Origin: Tetrapyrgos nigripes
Lineage: Eukaryota > Basidiomycota > Agaricomycetes > Agaricales > Campanellaceae
Direction: 5' to 3'
Assembly (NCBI GenBank): GCA_013368315.1
Contig: JAACJM010000320.1
Coordinates: 18,318-82,317, forward strand
DNA: 64,000 nt
In this document: piece by piece, positions 45,237 to 57,126 of the stretch
Layout of the letters: each line of letters begins with the position of its first letter
Numbering within the stretch: position 1 is the first letter of the stretch
Position numbers and translations under genes: made by a program
Notes under the pieces: model-generated
Database searches by the model: none
The model's input: the letters and a program-made list of their open reading frames with translations, nothing else
Told to the model about the DNA's origin: nothing

Positions 45237-47918
45237 ATGCTCAACACACCGTATCTCCTTGCAATCCCTGTTCTTCTCGTCATCTATAATCTTTGCGGAT
45301 ATATCCTGCGTCGACCTCGACAGACACTCTCTTATCCACCTGGACCGAAAGGGCTTCCTATCATTGGCTCATTCTTTGATATGTTGACACCTCGCACTGA
45401 ACATGACGCTCAGTGGGCAATATACCGGGACATGGGCAACATGTATCACTCCGACGTCTTGCACATCGATATTCTCGGAGACCATACGGTCGTCTTGAAC
45501 TCTGCCAAGGCCGCAGAAGAGTTGTTGGAGAGGAGGTCTGGAATTTATTCGAGCAGGCCTAGTAAGTCTCTTGGTCATTCGAGCTCAATGAACTCGAATT
45601 GATGAAATTTTGATTCTTAGCAATGCATATGGCGAATGAATCAGGGTGAGTTTTGTATCAGCTAGATAAATGTCTGTAAACCTGATGCTCTTCTTTTTCT
45701 TTGTCTTTTGAAGATGGGGATTCAATTTCGGAAGTACGTCATTCAACAATGTTCTGCTATTCGTCAACTTAAATGAACATCGAACCCTTAGCAATGCCCT
45801 ACACATCATGGTGGAGGTGAGTGTCAATCAACTCGTCCAGGGATAGTGTCCTGAATTTTTGACGCTGCTGCAGACTTCACCGAAGAACTTTCCACCAGTA
45901 CTTCCGTTCAGATGCCATTGCAGCTTATCATCCATGTATTCGTCAAGCAACTTCCCGCCTCCTCAGAAGTCTGTCGTCTATACAGTCTACAACAATGGTG
46001 ACACAGTATGATGATCTTCATACTATTGTTTCGTCAGTAAGTGTTCAGTACATATACCTAGCATGTAGCAATTGATTGATTAATATGAATATTGCTTCGT
46101 AAAGACACGCCGCTTCAATAATCCTATACATAACCTATGGCATCAGCGAACAAGAGGATATAGATGCCTTTGTCGAACTTGTCAATAATGCCGCAGAAAG
46201 TATCAATGCAACTATAAACCGTGGCAGCTTCATGGTGGATTATTTTCCCTTGTTGAGATATGTTCCGGGTAAGTTTTTAAATTGCGTTGAAGTTGCGTTC
46301 ACTGATCATGATCTTCCTCAACTCTAAACACTGATTGCTATACTTACAGCCTGGTTTCCTGGTGCACATTTCAAGCGAAAGGCATTGCACTGGTCTCAGT
46401 TTACATCAGAACTGGTGAACAAGCCTTGGAAACAGCTGAGAGCTTCTATCGTACGTGGATTCAACCCCGTGTATGTGCAAATATAACTTTTTGACTGATC
46501 ATGAGTTGTGTGCGTATAGTCATCAGGAACTGCGTTGTCTTGCTTTGGAACAAAATGTCTACAGAAACTCGATTTGACGTTCAACGCTGCAGACGCTGCT
46601 GAAGATACCTCAGACTTGGGTGTGTCAAAGACAGACTCTGACACGAGGATAGAAGAGGTAATTAGAAATTGTGCTGGGACAGCATATATAGGTGAGTGCC
46701 ATGCCATGGAACATTTTTCCCAAACTCAGCTTCAACCATTGTGATTAATATCACTTGCACAGCTGGATCCGATACAGTGAGTTCTTGGAATCTTTACTCA
46801 GTCACTGATTGATATGTATTTTCCGGCAGTCTGTCTCTTTAGTCATAATCTCGGTCCTTGTCCTCTCCCACCATCCTGAAATCCAAGCCAAAGCTCAAGA
46901 GGAATTGGATCGAGTACTTGGTTCTGCCACTCAGCTTCCAGATTTCTCTGACCGAGGAAACTTGCCATATGTTGAGGCAGTCTTCAAGGAGCTTATGAGA
47001 ATGTATCCTAGTGTTCCTTTGGGTAAGTAATCATCTTTCACTGTAAAGATACGAGTATTTTTCGGCTAGATGTCCTGATTCTTCAATTACGCAGGTGTTA
47101 CGCATTATAGCGTCGCTGATGATGTCTATGAGGGGTATTTTATACCGAAAGGTAGGTGCAAACTCATATCTAAATTTGATCAGGCTCAAACTAAAGATAA
47201 TCTATTTTCTTTGACATAAATAGGAACCACTGTTGTGGGCAATGCTTGGTGAGTTCTTAACCGCAATCATCAGTCAATTATTTATCTGTCTCTCATGCCA
47301 TCTCTTTTTTTTTTCCGGTTCATTTCCACAATTTGAAATGCTTAGGGCAATCCTCCATGACGAAAACCTCTATCCTGATCCTCTTACATTTAATCCTGAC
47401 CGCTTTCTGAGGACTGAACCTCAGAGAGGTGCTCCGCCTGCAAAACACTCACTTAATCCTGATCCTGAGTTGTATGCTTTTGGTTTTGGCAGGAGGTGAG
47501 TAACCTTGGCGCAGCTTACCCCTACAGCTTCCTCTCCTTTCAAAGTTCTTTGAGCTTTAGAAATGATACTTACTAATTGCGTGCTTATAATGACTTATTT
47601 CTAGAAGCTGCCCCGGGAAACACCTAGCTCTTGACACCTCATGGCTTGTGCTTGCTTGTCTTTTGGCTACCTGCAATATTACCAGGATCCCCAGTGACAG
47701 TACTGAGCCCGACTCTAAGGAGATTGATCCAATAGCTCATTTTACCGATGGTGCTGTTCTGTGAGTTATCCCAATTCTTAATTCTTCAAGGCTGCAATAA
47801 AATCTAATTTACTGCTTTTTATGAATTTTGTGACAGTCATCCCAAACCATTCAAGTGCTGCATTACCCCACGTTCGGCTGGTGCGTTTGAGTTGATGAAG
47901 TCTGGGTATGAGGTATGA
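45237..47918 (+). CDS. Cytochrome P450 (copy B)
   Basis: Exon layout matches copy A. Landmarks: membrane anchor with YPPGP, AGSDT split by an intron, ELMR (ExxR), FNPDRFL and the haem loop FGFGRRSCPGKHLA. The stop is TGA at 47,916, giving a shorter tail than copy A. One caution: the end of exon 5 (about 46,028) has an extra T compared with A and C. Using the usual GTAAGT donor this shifts frame, but a GTCAGT donor four bases earlier restores it with one residue fewer. The gene may thus be intact through a shifted splice site, broken, or affected by a base-calling error. The GC donor of copy A's intron after exon 11 is a normal GT here. Function as for copy A, substrate unknown. Confidence 0.88.
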
Positions 47919-48217
47919 GGTTGAGGTTGAAGTTCAAGCGCTAGCGGGGCTGAGAAAATGGCCGAAGAATCAAACACCCTCATGATTACAAAGCTTTGTA
48001 CTGGTACTTCCACCCACATCTTCTTCATATGCACGTTAAGTAGTCGCAAATATTAATAAACCAGCCTGTCCACAGTCATCAAATTCAAGGATAGGACATC
48101 GTGCAGTGCTTATGACCAGACTTCGTCTCGACTCTTGGAAAGGAAACACCCTATGGCCCTGGGTCAGAAAAGGATGTGACGAAGAGACAGATCAGTACTC
48201 ACTGATGAGTCCGTATC

Positions 48218-49932
48218 TCATGGTTCATCTTTCGACGGCAACACAAAATCAAGTCCAGCCTTCTTCAGGTCTCGCAATTTCAAATCCACATCTTCTCGAA
48301 GCGCTCTACCCAAAACGCAAAGCTTCACCGACCGCAAACAGCTTACCCCAGTAGCCGGCGCAGACGCGTTCTCTCCGCGGCTGCTAGTGTCACTGTTGGG
48401 AACCCATCTCGACACGACCATCTTCCAGAATAGCACGTCGTCAAATAAATCGCCGTCCGCAGTAAAGTGTAAATTCTCTAGCTTGGGAACTAGAGGAGAA
48501 GATGACGCCAAACCATGATCAAGGCATGGAGATTCGCGAGGAGTAAAGGAGTGATGAGGTCCTGGAATTGAAAGACAATGCGATCTTCAGTGTCATCCTC
48601 AAATAGTGGATACGGTGCAAAGTTGAAATCTTTGCGGCGAATTTCTCTGATGCGAAGTTCTACCAGGGAAGGGTGGAGCTTCAGCAGCGAGCAGAGGTCA
48701 GTGTCGGATAGCGAGATATAGTCAAGGTGAAGAACCGATAATGAGCACGCTGAGCGCTGGAAAAAATCTGAAAAAGACTGGTGTGGCCAGTTGCCTTTGA
48801 AAATTTGTTCCATGTTGGTATGATCCCATTTGTCCACTTCTTCGTGAAAATTTCTGATAGCCAAGGTGGTCAGAGATGGAAGAGTGAGTTTGTTGATTAG
48901 GAGTTTGAGCAAATGGGCCTCCAAGATATCGTAGCCCACCTCGCAGTTTGACATCTGGAACTCCACCATGGAGAGATGGGGCAGAGTTTGCCAAGGGATT
49001 TCATCGGGTTCAGGTACAAATCTATGGTCTAGTTCTGCAAAAACCATGGATTTGAGGTTCGGGAAGTTGTGGAGCTCTCCTGTGTAGATGGGAGCGCTCG
49101 TTCCACACATAATCTCGAGATTGGTGATCTGATTGAGCGGAGTGAAGGCTCGTAGTTCTTCGGGGGGAAGGAGCCGGACAGTTTTTAGGGAATGAAGTCG
49201 AGGAGCAGAGTTGAAAAGAAATAGGTCGGGGTCTCTAAAAGTATGCTGTCGAATATCAAGGGTCTCAAGGAGAGGAAATGACTTCCCGCTGGCCAATGAA
49301 GGAAGCTCCTCTTCACGAAGGTAGGCTATCGTAGCGTGTTGCCATCGAGCGCTCTCCTCGACAAGTTGCCCAACCCAAGGGCTGTCTTTTTCACCATAAA
49401 GACCGAAATTAACTGACAACGGATGGGATTTGGAACGCACTAGGCATAGCCTAAGCGATTGTTCGTGACGAGAATGAGTGGAATCGTATTCGTATAGGAG
49501 CATCAGGTTACTCCATAGCTTGTGGGATGTCAATGACAATCTGTCGCCAGCCGCTGCACACTGAAGCCAGCGTAAACGGAAGCCGCCCAATGCTGTCAGT
49601 AAACGTTATCGATGTCCATCACAGACGGCTATAAAGATGCGAGTCAACAACTCGACAGGTAACCACCGTATGGGAGCTGAGAGAAACTTCAACTGCTCGT
49701 CGTGTTTGCTCAGCAGGTCTTGTTGCTGTTCGAGGTACAGCAAACGCGACCGGAGTTGAGACATTTCCCAATCCAGATCTCGTATATCATCCTCGACATC
49801 CCGCTGGATCTGCAGAGCTGAGGAAGGAGAGAGGGGGACAGTCCGTAGCATGCTGTTGATGCGAGTAGACACGTTTCCTGGGTCGCAGCGACTTGTGTAA
49901 GGTTTGATACCACCACAGCTTGGGCAGGCCAT
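48218..49932 (-). pseudogene. F-box/leucine-rich gene copy 3
   Basis: From 49,932 the minus strand keeps one frame through the CPSCGG N-terminus, coiled coil and F-box (LPVELLTRIFIAVCDGH). It then meets a stop where copy 2 reads GHPITFD: about 7-8 bases are missing near 49,600. A long 366-codon frame (49,590-48,490) carries the leucine-rich-like part with repeated LPSL/LxxL segments. It loses frame near 48,525, where AAGG replaces AAAGG of copy 2. The C-terminal VKLCVLGRALREDVDLKL follows in the next frame (48,511-48,218). It shows the uninterrupted form of the site where an element sits in copy 2. SCF-adaptor function is family inference. Confidence 0.88.
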
Positions 49933-49959
49933 CGTGGCTAGGTTTCAAGGGGAGAAGAG

Positions 49960-52640
49960 AAAGGGCTGAGTGTGAATGGATTGGAGATGTAGCGTCGATG
50001 TGGTGGTTGGTGAAAGCGTTTTCTTTCTCAAACGTGACGGTCGTGACTCGTCAACCATTCATAATCATGATTATATGATGATCGTTGAGAGGCCGGCAAG
50101 CGGCATAGCCCGCTACTTCGGAACTTATCGCTGCTGGGTGGTTAGGGTTAGTAGTGCGCGATAGTTGTGTACGGCTACTTAGCTAGGAAAAGATCCAAAT
50201 GTGAGTATGTGGTGCTGTGTAGTAATTTTGGAAGGTTGATGCTCGATGTTACGGGGTATGCGATGCATTGTACACTACTAGTATCGGCCATGGTGTGAGT
50301 GAAGCATGTACAAATCCGCAGGAATACGCAGAAATACGTCAGAATCTGACCGATTCCGAGCAAGCTTCTGTTCCTAAAACGATTACTCGATTTCAGCCTC
50401 GATCCGCGTAATTCTGGCCAATTCCGATAGAATACGTCGTATTACTAGGTAGTAGGTACCATAGCTATTAACATGATTACTATAGAGAAAAAACACCAAG
50501 TCCTAGTCTAACGCCATATAAAACATCCTTCTTCTAGCGAAGTCAACGACGGAAGAACTGGAAACGATGGAAGAGGAGTGATATTGGGTAACTTGACGCG
50601 CGCAAGGAAGGACGGTGCGACGAATACGAGTCCATAAAGACTGGAAAAAGAAGTTAGAGACCATAGACGACGGTAAACTGCGTTAATCCACGTACCTGCA
50701 CCTAACTGACTATTACACTGCTGGTACGAATCCTGCTGGCAGAGAAAAACGAGTCAGAACGGTCAAGTACGCGTATAGTGCAACACATTCCTCACTTGGA
50801 TACCCGATACGAGTCCTTCTGGGAGAGAAAACGCGTCAGACACGCCAAATACGCGTACAGTTCAACACACCACTCACCTACAAACCAGAAACCCTTCAGA
50901 GACCCTCTCCTAAGCGCATACACCCACCTTATCCTCCCAAGCTTCACGTAGAGGGCGGGAGGAGAGAGCAGGGCGGCGGTGTAGTAGATGATGGAAGGGA
51001 CGGTGGTACACGTCAAAAACACGGAGCGTGTAAACTTGTCACCAATTTCAACATTTGAGCCAGTTGTTGGCCAGTTGGTCGAGTCAGTTGTCGCCGAGAA
51101 GAAAATTTCTCCAAGTTACAATTTCTCACTGACGGGCTACTAGAGTAGCTTGACTAGCATAGAACCTACAAAAGTTCGTTGGCTTAGAATTCGTCGGATT
51201 CGGGCGAACTCGAAGCTTCCTTTTGGCATCGTCATCGATTTCGTCGGATTTCTGCTGAAAATCGTCACTGTTGTGCGGATTACCTCAGAGTATGTTTTCA
51301 CTGGGCATTAAAGTCTGTTGAAATTGAGGAGCCACTGCAGAAAATTTGAAGAAAAGCCATGACATACACGAGTGAGTAGGATGCGGGATACTGAGCGCTG
51401 AACAGTGAACAAACCTGGAAGTTGGACGCTGGGGGCTAGATTGGAATTTGGAAGCTACGCTGGAGCAGCTTGAGGTCCACCAACAACTTCTTGACGTTCC
51501 TGATCAAGAAAAGCAAAGTAGTAAAGCAGAAGAAAGTTACTTGCGTCTTCTACTCTTACAGTTAATCATAATGAAACCCTTCAATGACATCATCTGTTCT
51601 GGTTCTGTACGCACTTTCATGATCCGCAGGAGCAGGTTCCTTGACTCCTTACGCGGACGACGCATAAGTTCCAAGTAAGTTCTCTTGCGCAACGACCACG
51701 ATGGGATCCGGTGAAGTTCCTGCGACCGAATACTGTGACACAAGAGGAAGTTGGAAAGGAAGACCAGACCTGGAAAGGGAAGAGAGTAAACGTAGACATA
51801 GGAAAGCACAAGCAAAGTCATGATCATGTATTGCCAGTGGTGTCCGCAGCAGTCAACATCTCCAAGACTATGTATCCCAAGATGTATCCCGAGTCCCGAG
51901 TCTCGACTCGCCATTGTCCCATATTTGACATTTGTACGTCCAACTACATATGTAGATCAGCTCACTGTCAGGCCTGGGCGGCGACAGCTGAGACGGTCCT
52001 GAGTCGTTCCAGTTGGTTACTTGGAGTTGGAACAAGAGAACAGTAGAGTAGTAGACTAGTAGTTGAGACTTGAGACTCTGGTCACAGTGAACAAGATATA
52101 TATACATATAAAGTCGGTTGAGGATCCACTGCAGCGAGTAAGTAGATGCAGATATTGACTTGACGCAGCACGCTTTGGTCCCGTCTAAAGGCGTTCGAGG
52201 AGGACAAGCCTGGACGCCGGACGCTGGGTGCTAGATTGGAATCTGGGAGCTACGCTGGAGGAGCCTGAGGTCCACCAACAACATTGAGTAAAGAAAAGCA
52301 AGGGATACTTAAGGAAAATAGGACCCGGCGGTTGCCCGATGGAAAGTGTAACAACCGGATACTGACCTCAGGGCCATTGATAGTAGACGGGTCCGTTGCG
52401 TAGCAGCATTGAAGGCCTTGACCCTTGCAATTGCCTGACCCTGACACACATGGCGTAGTTGACGTCCGAAATGTCGACCTCAGCGCTCTGTAGGCCAGGA
52501 ACGACAGCGACAGCTTTCACTGGGTATATGAGGTTGAGGCTGCGGGTGAAGGTGGATGAATATACATTACCCACCGCAGCTTTTGCAGTGAACAAGGCTA
52601 TGTCGAGAGAGACTATTAAAAATGAAATGATTACATGATC
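49960..52640. other. Intergenic, no supported gene
   Basis: Small overlapping frames only (for example 50,792-51,022 and 51,448-51,914) without domains. The one structured feature is a direct repeat: GGACGCTGGG.GCTAGATTGG and GGAGCAGCTTGAGGTCCACC-like text at 51,424-51,490 recurs at 52,213-52,285. The 3' half of the region serves as the chitin synthase upstream sequence. Confidence 0.5.
51405..52290 (+). repeat. Direct repeat pair about 790 bp apart
   Basis: About 90 bp at 51,405-51,495 and 52,196-52,285 share GGACGCTGGG, GCTAGATTGGAAT, GGAGCTACGCTGGAG and GAGGTCCACCAACAAC in order, with scattered differences. Confidence 0.75.
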
Positions 52641-52656
52641 TACTACTCCTTTTGTA

Positions 52657-55600
52657 ATGGCTCACTACAACGACCCCGACGAAGCACAACGAGGTCACTA
52701 CAACGACGGCTACAACCCCTACAGCAACCAATACGACTACTACTCCCCCCACGGTCAATCCTTCTCCCCACCACCCCAACAACAACCCGGAGGTGGTCTA
52801 CCGCCCTTTGGAGTCCCACTTGATCCCTATGGTGCACCTATCCATTCTCCCCCTCCTCAACAACACACACCACTAGGAGGGGGGTACGCACATCCAGCAT
52901 CACCACCACCTCAATCCCACACTCCAGCACACGACTACCTAGGAGGCAGTGGAATCCCTTCCTTACCCCCACCCTCCAACTTTCCCACCACGCCCATTCT
53001 TTCGAGTTACACGACGAAGGTCCGGTAGATCCGCATGCTACCAATTCTAATTTCATTGGTGGTAGAGGAGGCCACGACCACGGTGAAGGAGGAGGATACG
53101 ACGACCTCGGCGATGAAGACGGTGATATCCCCCTCCTACGAAGAAACTCTCAACCCGATACGTTACATATCCCTGCTGCGGCGTATAACAACAACTCTGG
53201 AAGTGACTCTGAAAGTTTCGTCAACGTTGATATGCCTATTCCTATGCCTGGGTCTTATGAGGATGATCCGTTTGGTGGAAATGGCGGTGGGCCTGGAGGA
53301 GTAGGAACGAATAATATTAGGTATGGGAGGATTCCACAGAGGGTTCCGAGGAGGCATAAGACGATTAAGAAGGTTGAGTGAGTGTTTTTAACTGTTCTTT
53401 AATCTTATCACGACTAATGTACACAGACTCTTTCATGGCAACTTTGTCCTCGACAACCCGTTCCTAAGAAACTCCTCGACCTTGCTGCTCTCCCTCCTCA
53501 CCTCCACTCAGAGCGCGAATTCACTCATATGCGGTACTCTGCTGCACCTGTGATCCTAATGATTTTAAAGACTCGGGATTTACCTTGAGACAGGTACGTC
53601 ACAAGTCCTCAGTTAGTTTGGGTTTGGTGTCTGACTTGCTGTCTTCTCTTCTTCTTCCCAGGTCCACTACGACCCACCTCGCCGCACAGAACTATTCATC
53701 GTCATGACAATGTACAACGAAGACGAAGAACTGTTTTGTAGAACTATGCAAGGTGTCATGAAGAATGTCGCTCATTTGTGTAAGAGGGATAGGAGTAAGA
53801 CGTGGGGGAAGGAAGGGTGGAAAAAGGTGGGTTTCCTTTGATGAGGTTATTATGATGTTTGACACTCTCATTCCAGGTCGTAGTCTGCATCGTCTCCGAC
53901 GGCCGACTCAAAATCACGCTCGTACTCTCTCCGTTATCGCACATGGGTGTTACCAAGAAGGAATAGCGAAGAACTTTGTTTAATAAGAAGGAGGTGACGG
54001 CGCATATTTATGAGTATACTACGACGGGTGAGTACCTTGCTTCCATTACCAATACAAAAAACACGTACTAATCCACTTTCCCCTTGACAGTCTGCGTAAC
54101 CCCCTCCCTCAAACTCGAAGGCGGCGCCGACGGCAAAAACGTCCCCGTCCAACTCATATTCTGCCTCAAAGAAAAAAACGCTAAAAAGATAAACTCTCAT
54201 CGGTGGTTTTTTAATGCTTTTGGACCCTTGTTAAGTCCGAATGTGTGTGTGCTTTTGGATGTGGGGACTAATGCCTGGTCCGACGAGTATTTATCATTTG
54301 TGGAAGGTGAGGTTTAGTATCATGGTTTTCTCGTCTTTTTTTAAATTTGTTTTGTTTTCTTCAATACATTATGCTGACGATTGCGTCCCCATTCAGGCCT
54401 TTGACATAAACTCCAACGTCGGCGGCGCCTGCGGTGAAATTGTCGCTCTGAAAGGCAAATGGGGTCTCAACTCTCAACCCACTCGTCGCAGCTCAGAATT
54501 TCGAATACAAGATGAGTAATATATTGGACAAACCATTGGAGAGTGTGTTTGGGTATATTACGGTGTTGCCGGAGCGTTTAGTGCGTACAGGTGAGTTGTT
54601 TTTTGAGTGGATGTGGGCCCGGGGAGCAAATACAGACAGAGCTAACGGTTCCCTCTTACCACAGAATCATAGCCCTCCAAAACGACTCCACAGGCACCGG
54701 TCCCCTCCAGAAATACTTTTTAGGAGAAAAAATGCATGGAGCTGGAGCTGATATTTTTACGGCTAATATGTATTTGGGTGAGTGTTACCTTCCTTTCCTT
54801 TCCTTGTTCGTCGTCGTCGTCGTTGTTTTTCCCTCTTTGTTTGTTATACTTGTTCTCCCCTCTGCGCTGTTAGAATAAGAATAAGACTAAGGCTAACCAC
54901 CCCCACCCATCTGTAGCCGAGGATAGGATTCTATGTTGGGAATTAGTCTCAAAAAGAGGTGGAAGTTGGATTTTACACTACGTGAAGAGTGCGTATGCGA
55001 TTACGGATGTGCCTGATCAGGTATGTGGCTCCTGGCTCTCTCCCTTTCTGAAAAAGACGCGTTACCCACATACACACACACATAGGTCCCCGAACTCATC
55101 TCCCAACGTCGTCGCTGGCTCAACGGTTCCTTCTTCGCCGCGGTCCACTCTACATTCCACTTTTACTACATTTATCGAAGCGCTCATTCTTTCATGCGAA
55201 AGTTTTGGATCCATATTGAGATGTTTTATCAGACGTTTAATTTGATATTTAGTTGGTTTGGTTGGTGAGTATCTTGTCGTCTCCTCCCCTCTCCTCTTTT
55301 CCATTCTTCTGCTTCGTCCAAAACAAGCCCAATGACCGATGACTGACGCCCCCTCCTTTTCCAGGCAAACTACTACATCGCCTTCGTCATCCTCTCCAAC
55401 GCAATGGAAGACCCCAATTTCCACATCACAGGTATCCACGTCGTCAACATCATCCTCAACTATTTATACCTCGGCCTACTCGTCATGTGTTTCCTCCTCT
55501 CGTTGGGTAACCGACCGCAGGGGAGTAAATGGGCTTTTACGACTTCGATTTTAGGGTTTGCGGTTATTACTATTTATATGACTGTGAGTGGTTCTTTTAG

Positions 55601-56524
55601 ACGATTATGATTTGAGTTTGAGGGTGGTGTGTTGGCACGGATGATGTACTGACGCTCTTTATGTGCTATGCGCTCAGGTCTCCGCCTTCCTCCTCGCCTT
55701 TAAAGGGATAGACCAAATTGTCGACGACCAAGGTGTCAACGCAGGGGACCTATTCGATAATACGATTTTCAGGAATATAGTCTTGTCGCTGGTGGCAACG
55801 TTGGGGTTGTATCTTATTGCTAGTTTGATTTTCGTGAGTGGTTCCTCTTGTCTTGTCGCTTCGAGTGTAGGCTGAACATAACGTCTTATTTCCCCAGTTC
55901 GAACCCTGGCACATGATAACCTCCTTCATCCAATACATGCTCATGGCCCCCTCCTACATCTCCGTCCTCAACGTCTACGCCTTCGCCAACGTCCACGACG
56001 TCTCCTGGGGAACCAAAGGCGACAACAAAGTAACCACCGAACTCGGCACCGTCGATACCAAAAACTCCAAAGACGGCAAAACCGTCGACGCCGTTGTCCC
56101 CGATCAACAAATCGATATCGACGCGAATTACGAAGATGCTTTACACGTCTTGAGGACAAAACCACCAAAGGTTGAAGGAAAAGTAGATGCTGCTACGCAA
56201 CAGGAAGATTATTATAGGACGTTTAGGACAAATGTGTTGTTGGCGTGGACGTTGAGTAATGGGTTACTTGCTGCTGCGGTGGTGAGTGCGACTAGTAAGG
56301 CGCAGGATTCGAGTGCGGGGAATGCGGTAAAGGGGTATATGACGTTTTTGTTGTATAGTGTTGCGGGGTTGGCTTGTGAGTGTTGTGTTTTTTTTTTAAT
56401 TTTAAATTTAACGTCAAGGATTGGGATGGGACTGACTTGGCATTTGTTCTTCCTTCTGTTTCTAGTCGTGAGGTTTATAGGCTCGACACTGTATATGATT
56501 ATTAGGTTGTTTGCTGGAGAGTAG
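52657..56524 (+). CDS. Chitin synthase, division 1, with frame breaks
   Basis: The start [13 protein letters not shown] opens a Pro/Gln/Tyr-rich cytosolic tail of about 230 residues. Then follow the chitin synthase N-terminal block ([32 protein letters not shown]), the catalytic part with EDRILCWEL (54,919) and [12 protein letters not shown] (55,104), and a multi-span membrane C-terminus ending FAGE at 56,524. The enzyme polymerises UDP-GlcNAc into cell-wall chitin at the plasma membrane. About ten introns are visible. The frame is broken at several points: near 52,995, 53,459, 53,543, a compensated pair at 53,941-53,951, 53,981, 54,271, 54,453 and 54,572. Several, not all, are one base short or long in a single-base run. 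It is either a young pseudogene or a functional gene with consensus errors. Partial copies lie at 1-1290 and 60.97 kb. Confidence 0.88.
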
Positions 56525-56529
56525 AGGAA

Positions 56530-57120
56530 GACGTGGATGGTATGGCAGGGTTGATGTCGGAGAGTAAGAGTAAGGGCTGGATAAGGGTAGACGACGGAAC
56601 AAAATGAAGCGAAGCAATTGATTGTTGTATGGACCTGGACCTAACGATCTACGACTCACGAACCACGACCTTTTTTTTTTCTGATTAGTTTGATTCTTTG
56701 AATATGACATACGACATGTCACGACGCTAGGCTAGTTATCATTGTCTCCTCCTCTCCTCCTCTCCTCCTTGTCTTTTTTCCTTTATTCCCTCTACGTTTG
56801 CTTCTTGTCTTTCCGTCTATCTGTCCGACTATATCCCCTCGATTAAGAACTAAATCTTATTATAATCGTATATATATAAGTATCATACCATAGGTAACGT
56901 ACTGGTAAGCGTACCTCAAGACTCTGGATTCATCATTTTGGAGTGTTTACATATACCTATCTGCTTCAACTCTCAAGACCTCAACTCTCAAGATCTCCAC
57001 TTGCGCTCAAGCTTGAGTACGTTCGGGTGCGTTTGGATGAGGGAAAGAACATCGCGATCAATTGATTAAATAGAATGCTACGTGTACATAATTATTTTGA
57101 TTCTTCAGCCATTTTCTCCT
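56530..57120. other. Intergenic, 3' region of chitin synthase
   Basis: Contains a CTCCTCCTCTCCTCC pyrimidine repeat (56,745-56,770) and AT-rich sequence. It separates the convergent chitin synthase and P450 C genes. No gene is seen. Confidence 0.5.
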
Positions 57121-57126
57121 CACACT

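Larger units (their letters stand above)
44335..47925 (+). repeat. Inverted duplication, left arm (P450 B and promoter)
   Basis: The arm begins near GGGTGACTCTACGCGACAAC (44,335) and includes about 0.9 kb of upstream sequence plus P450 B. The same order runs inverted from about 60,516 down to 57,127. Confidence 0.85.

Noticed and set aside
52643..53056. Minus-strand frames opposite the chitin synthase N-terminus
   Set aside because: They mirror the low-complexity Pro/Tyr-rich coding strand, and the plus strand has a start and family homology.
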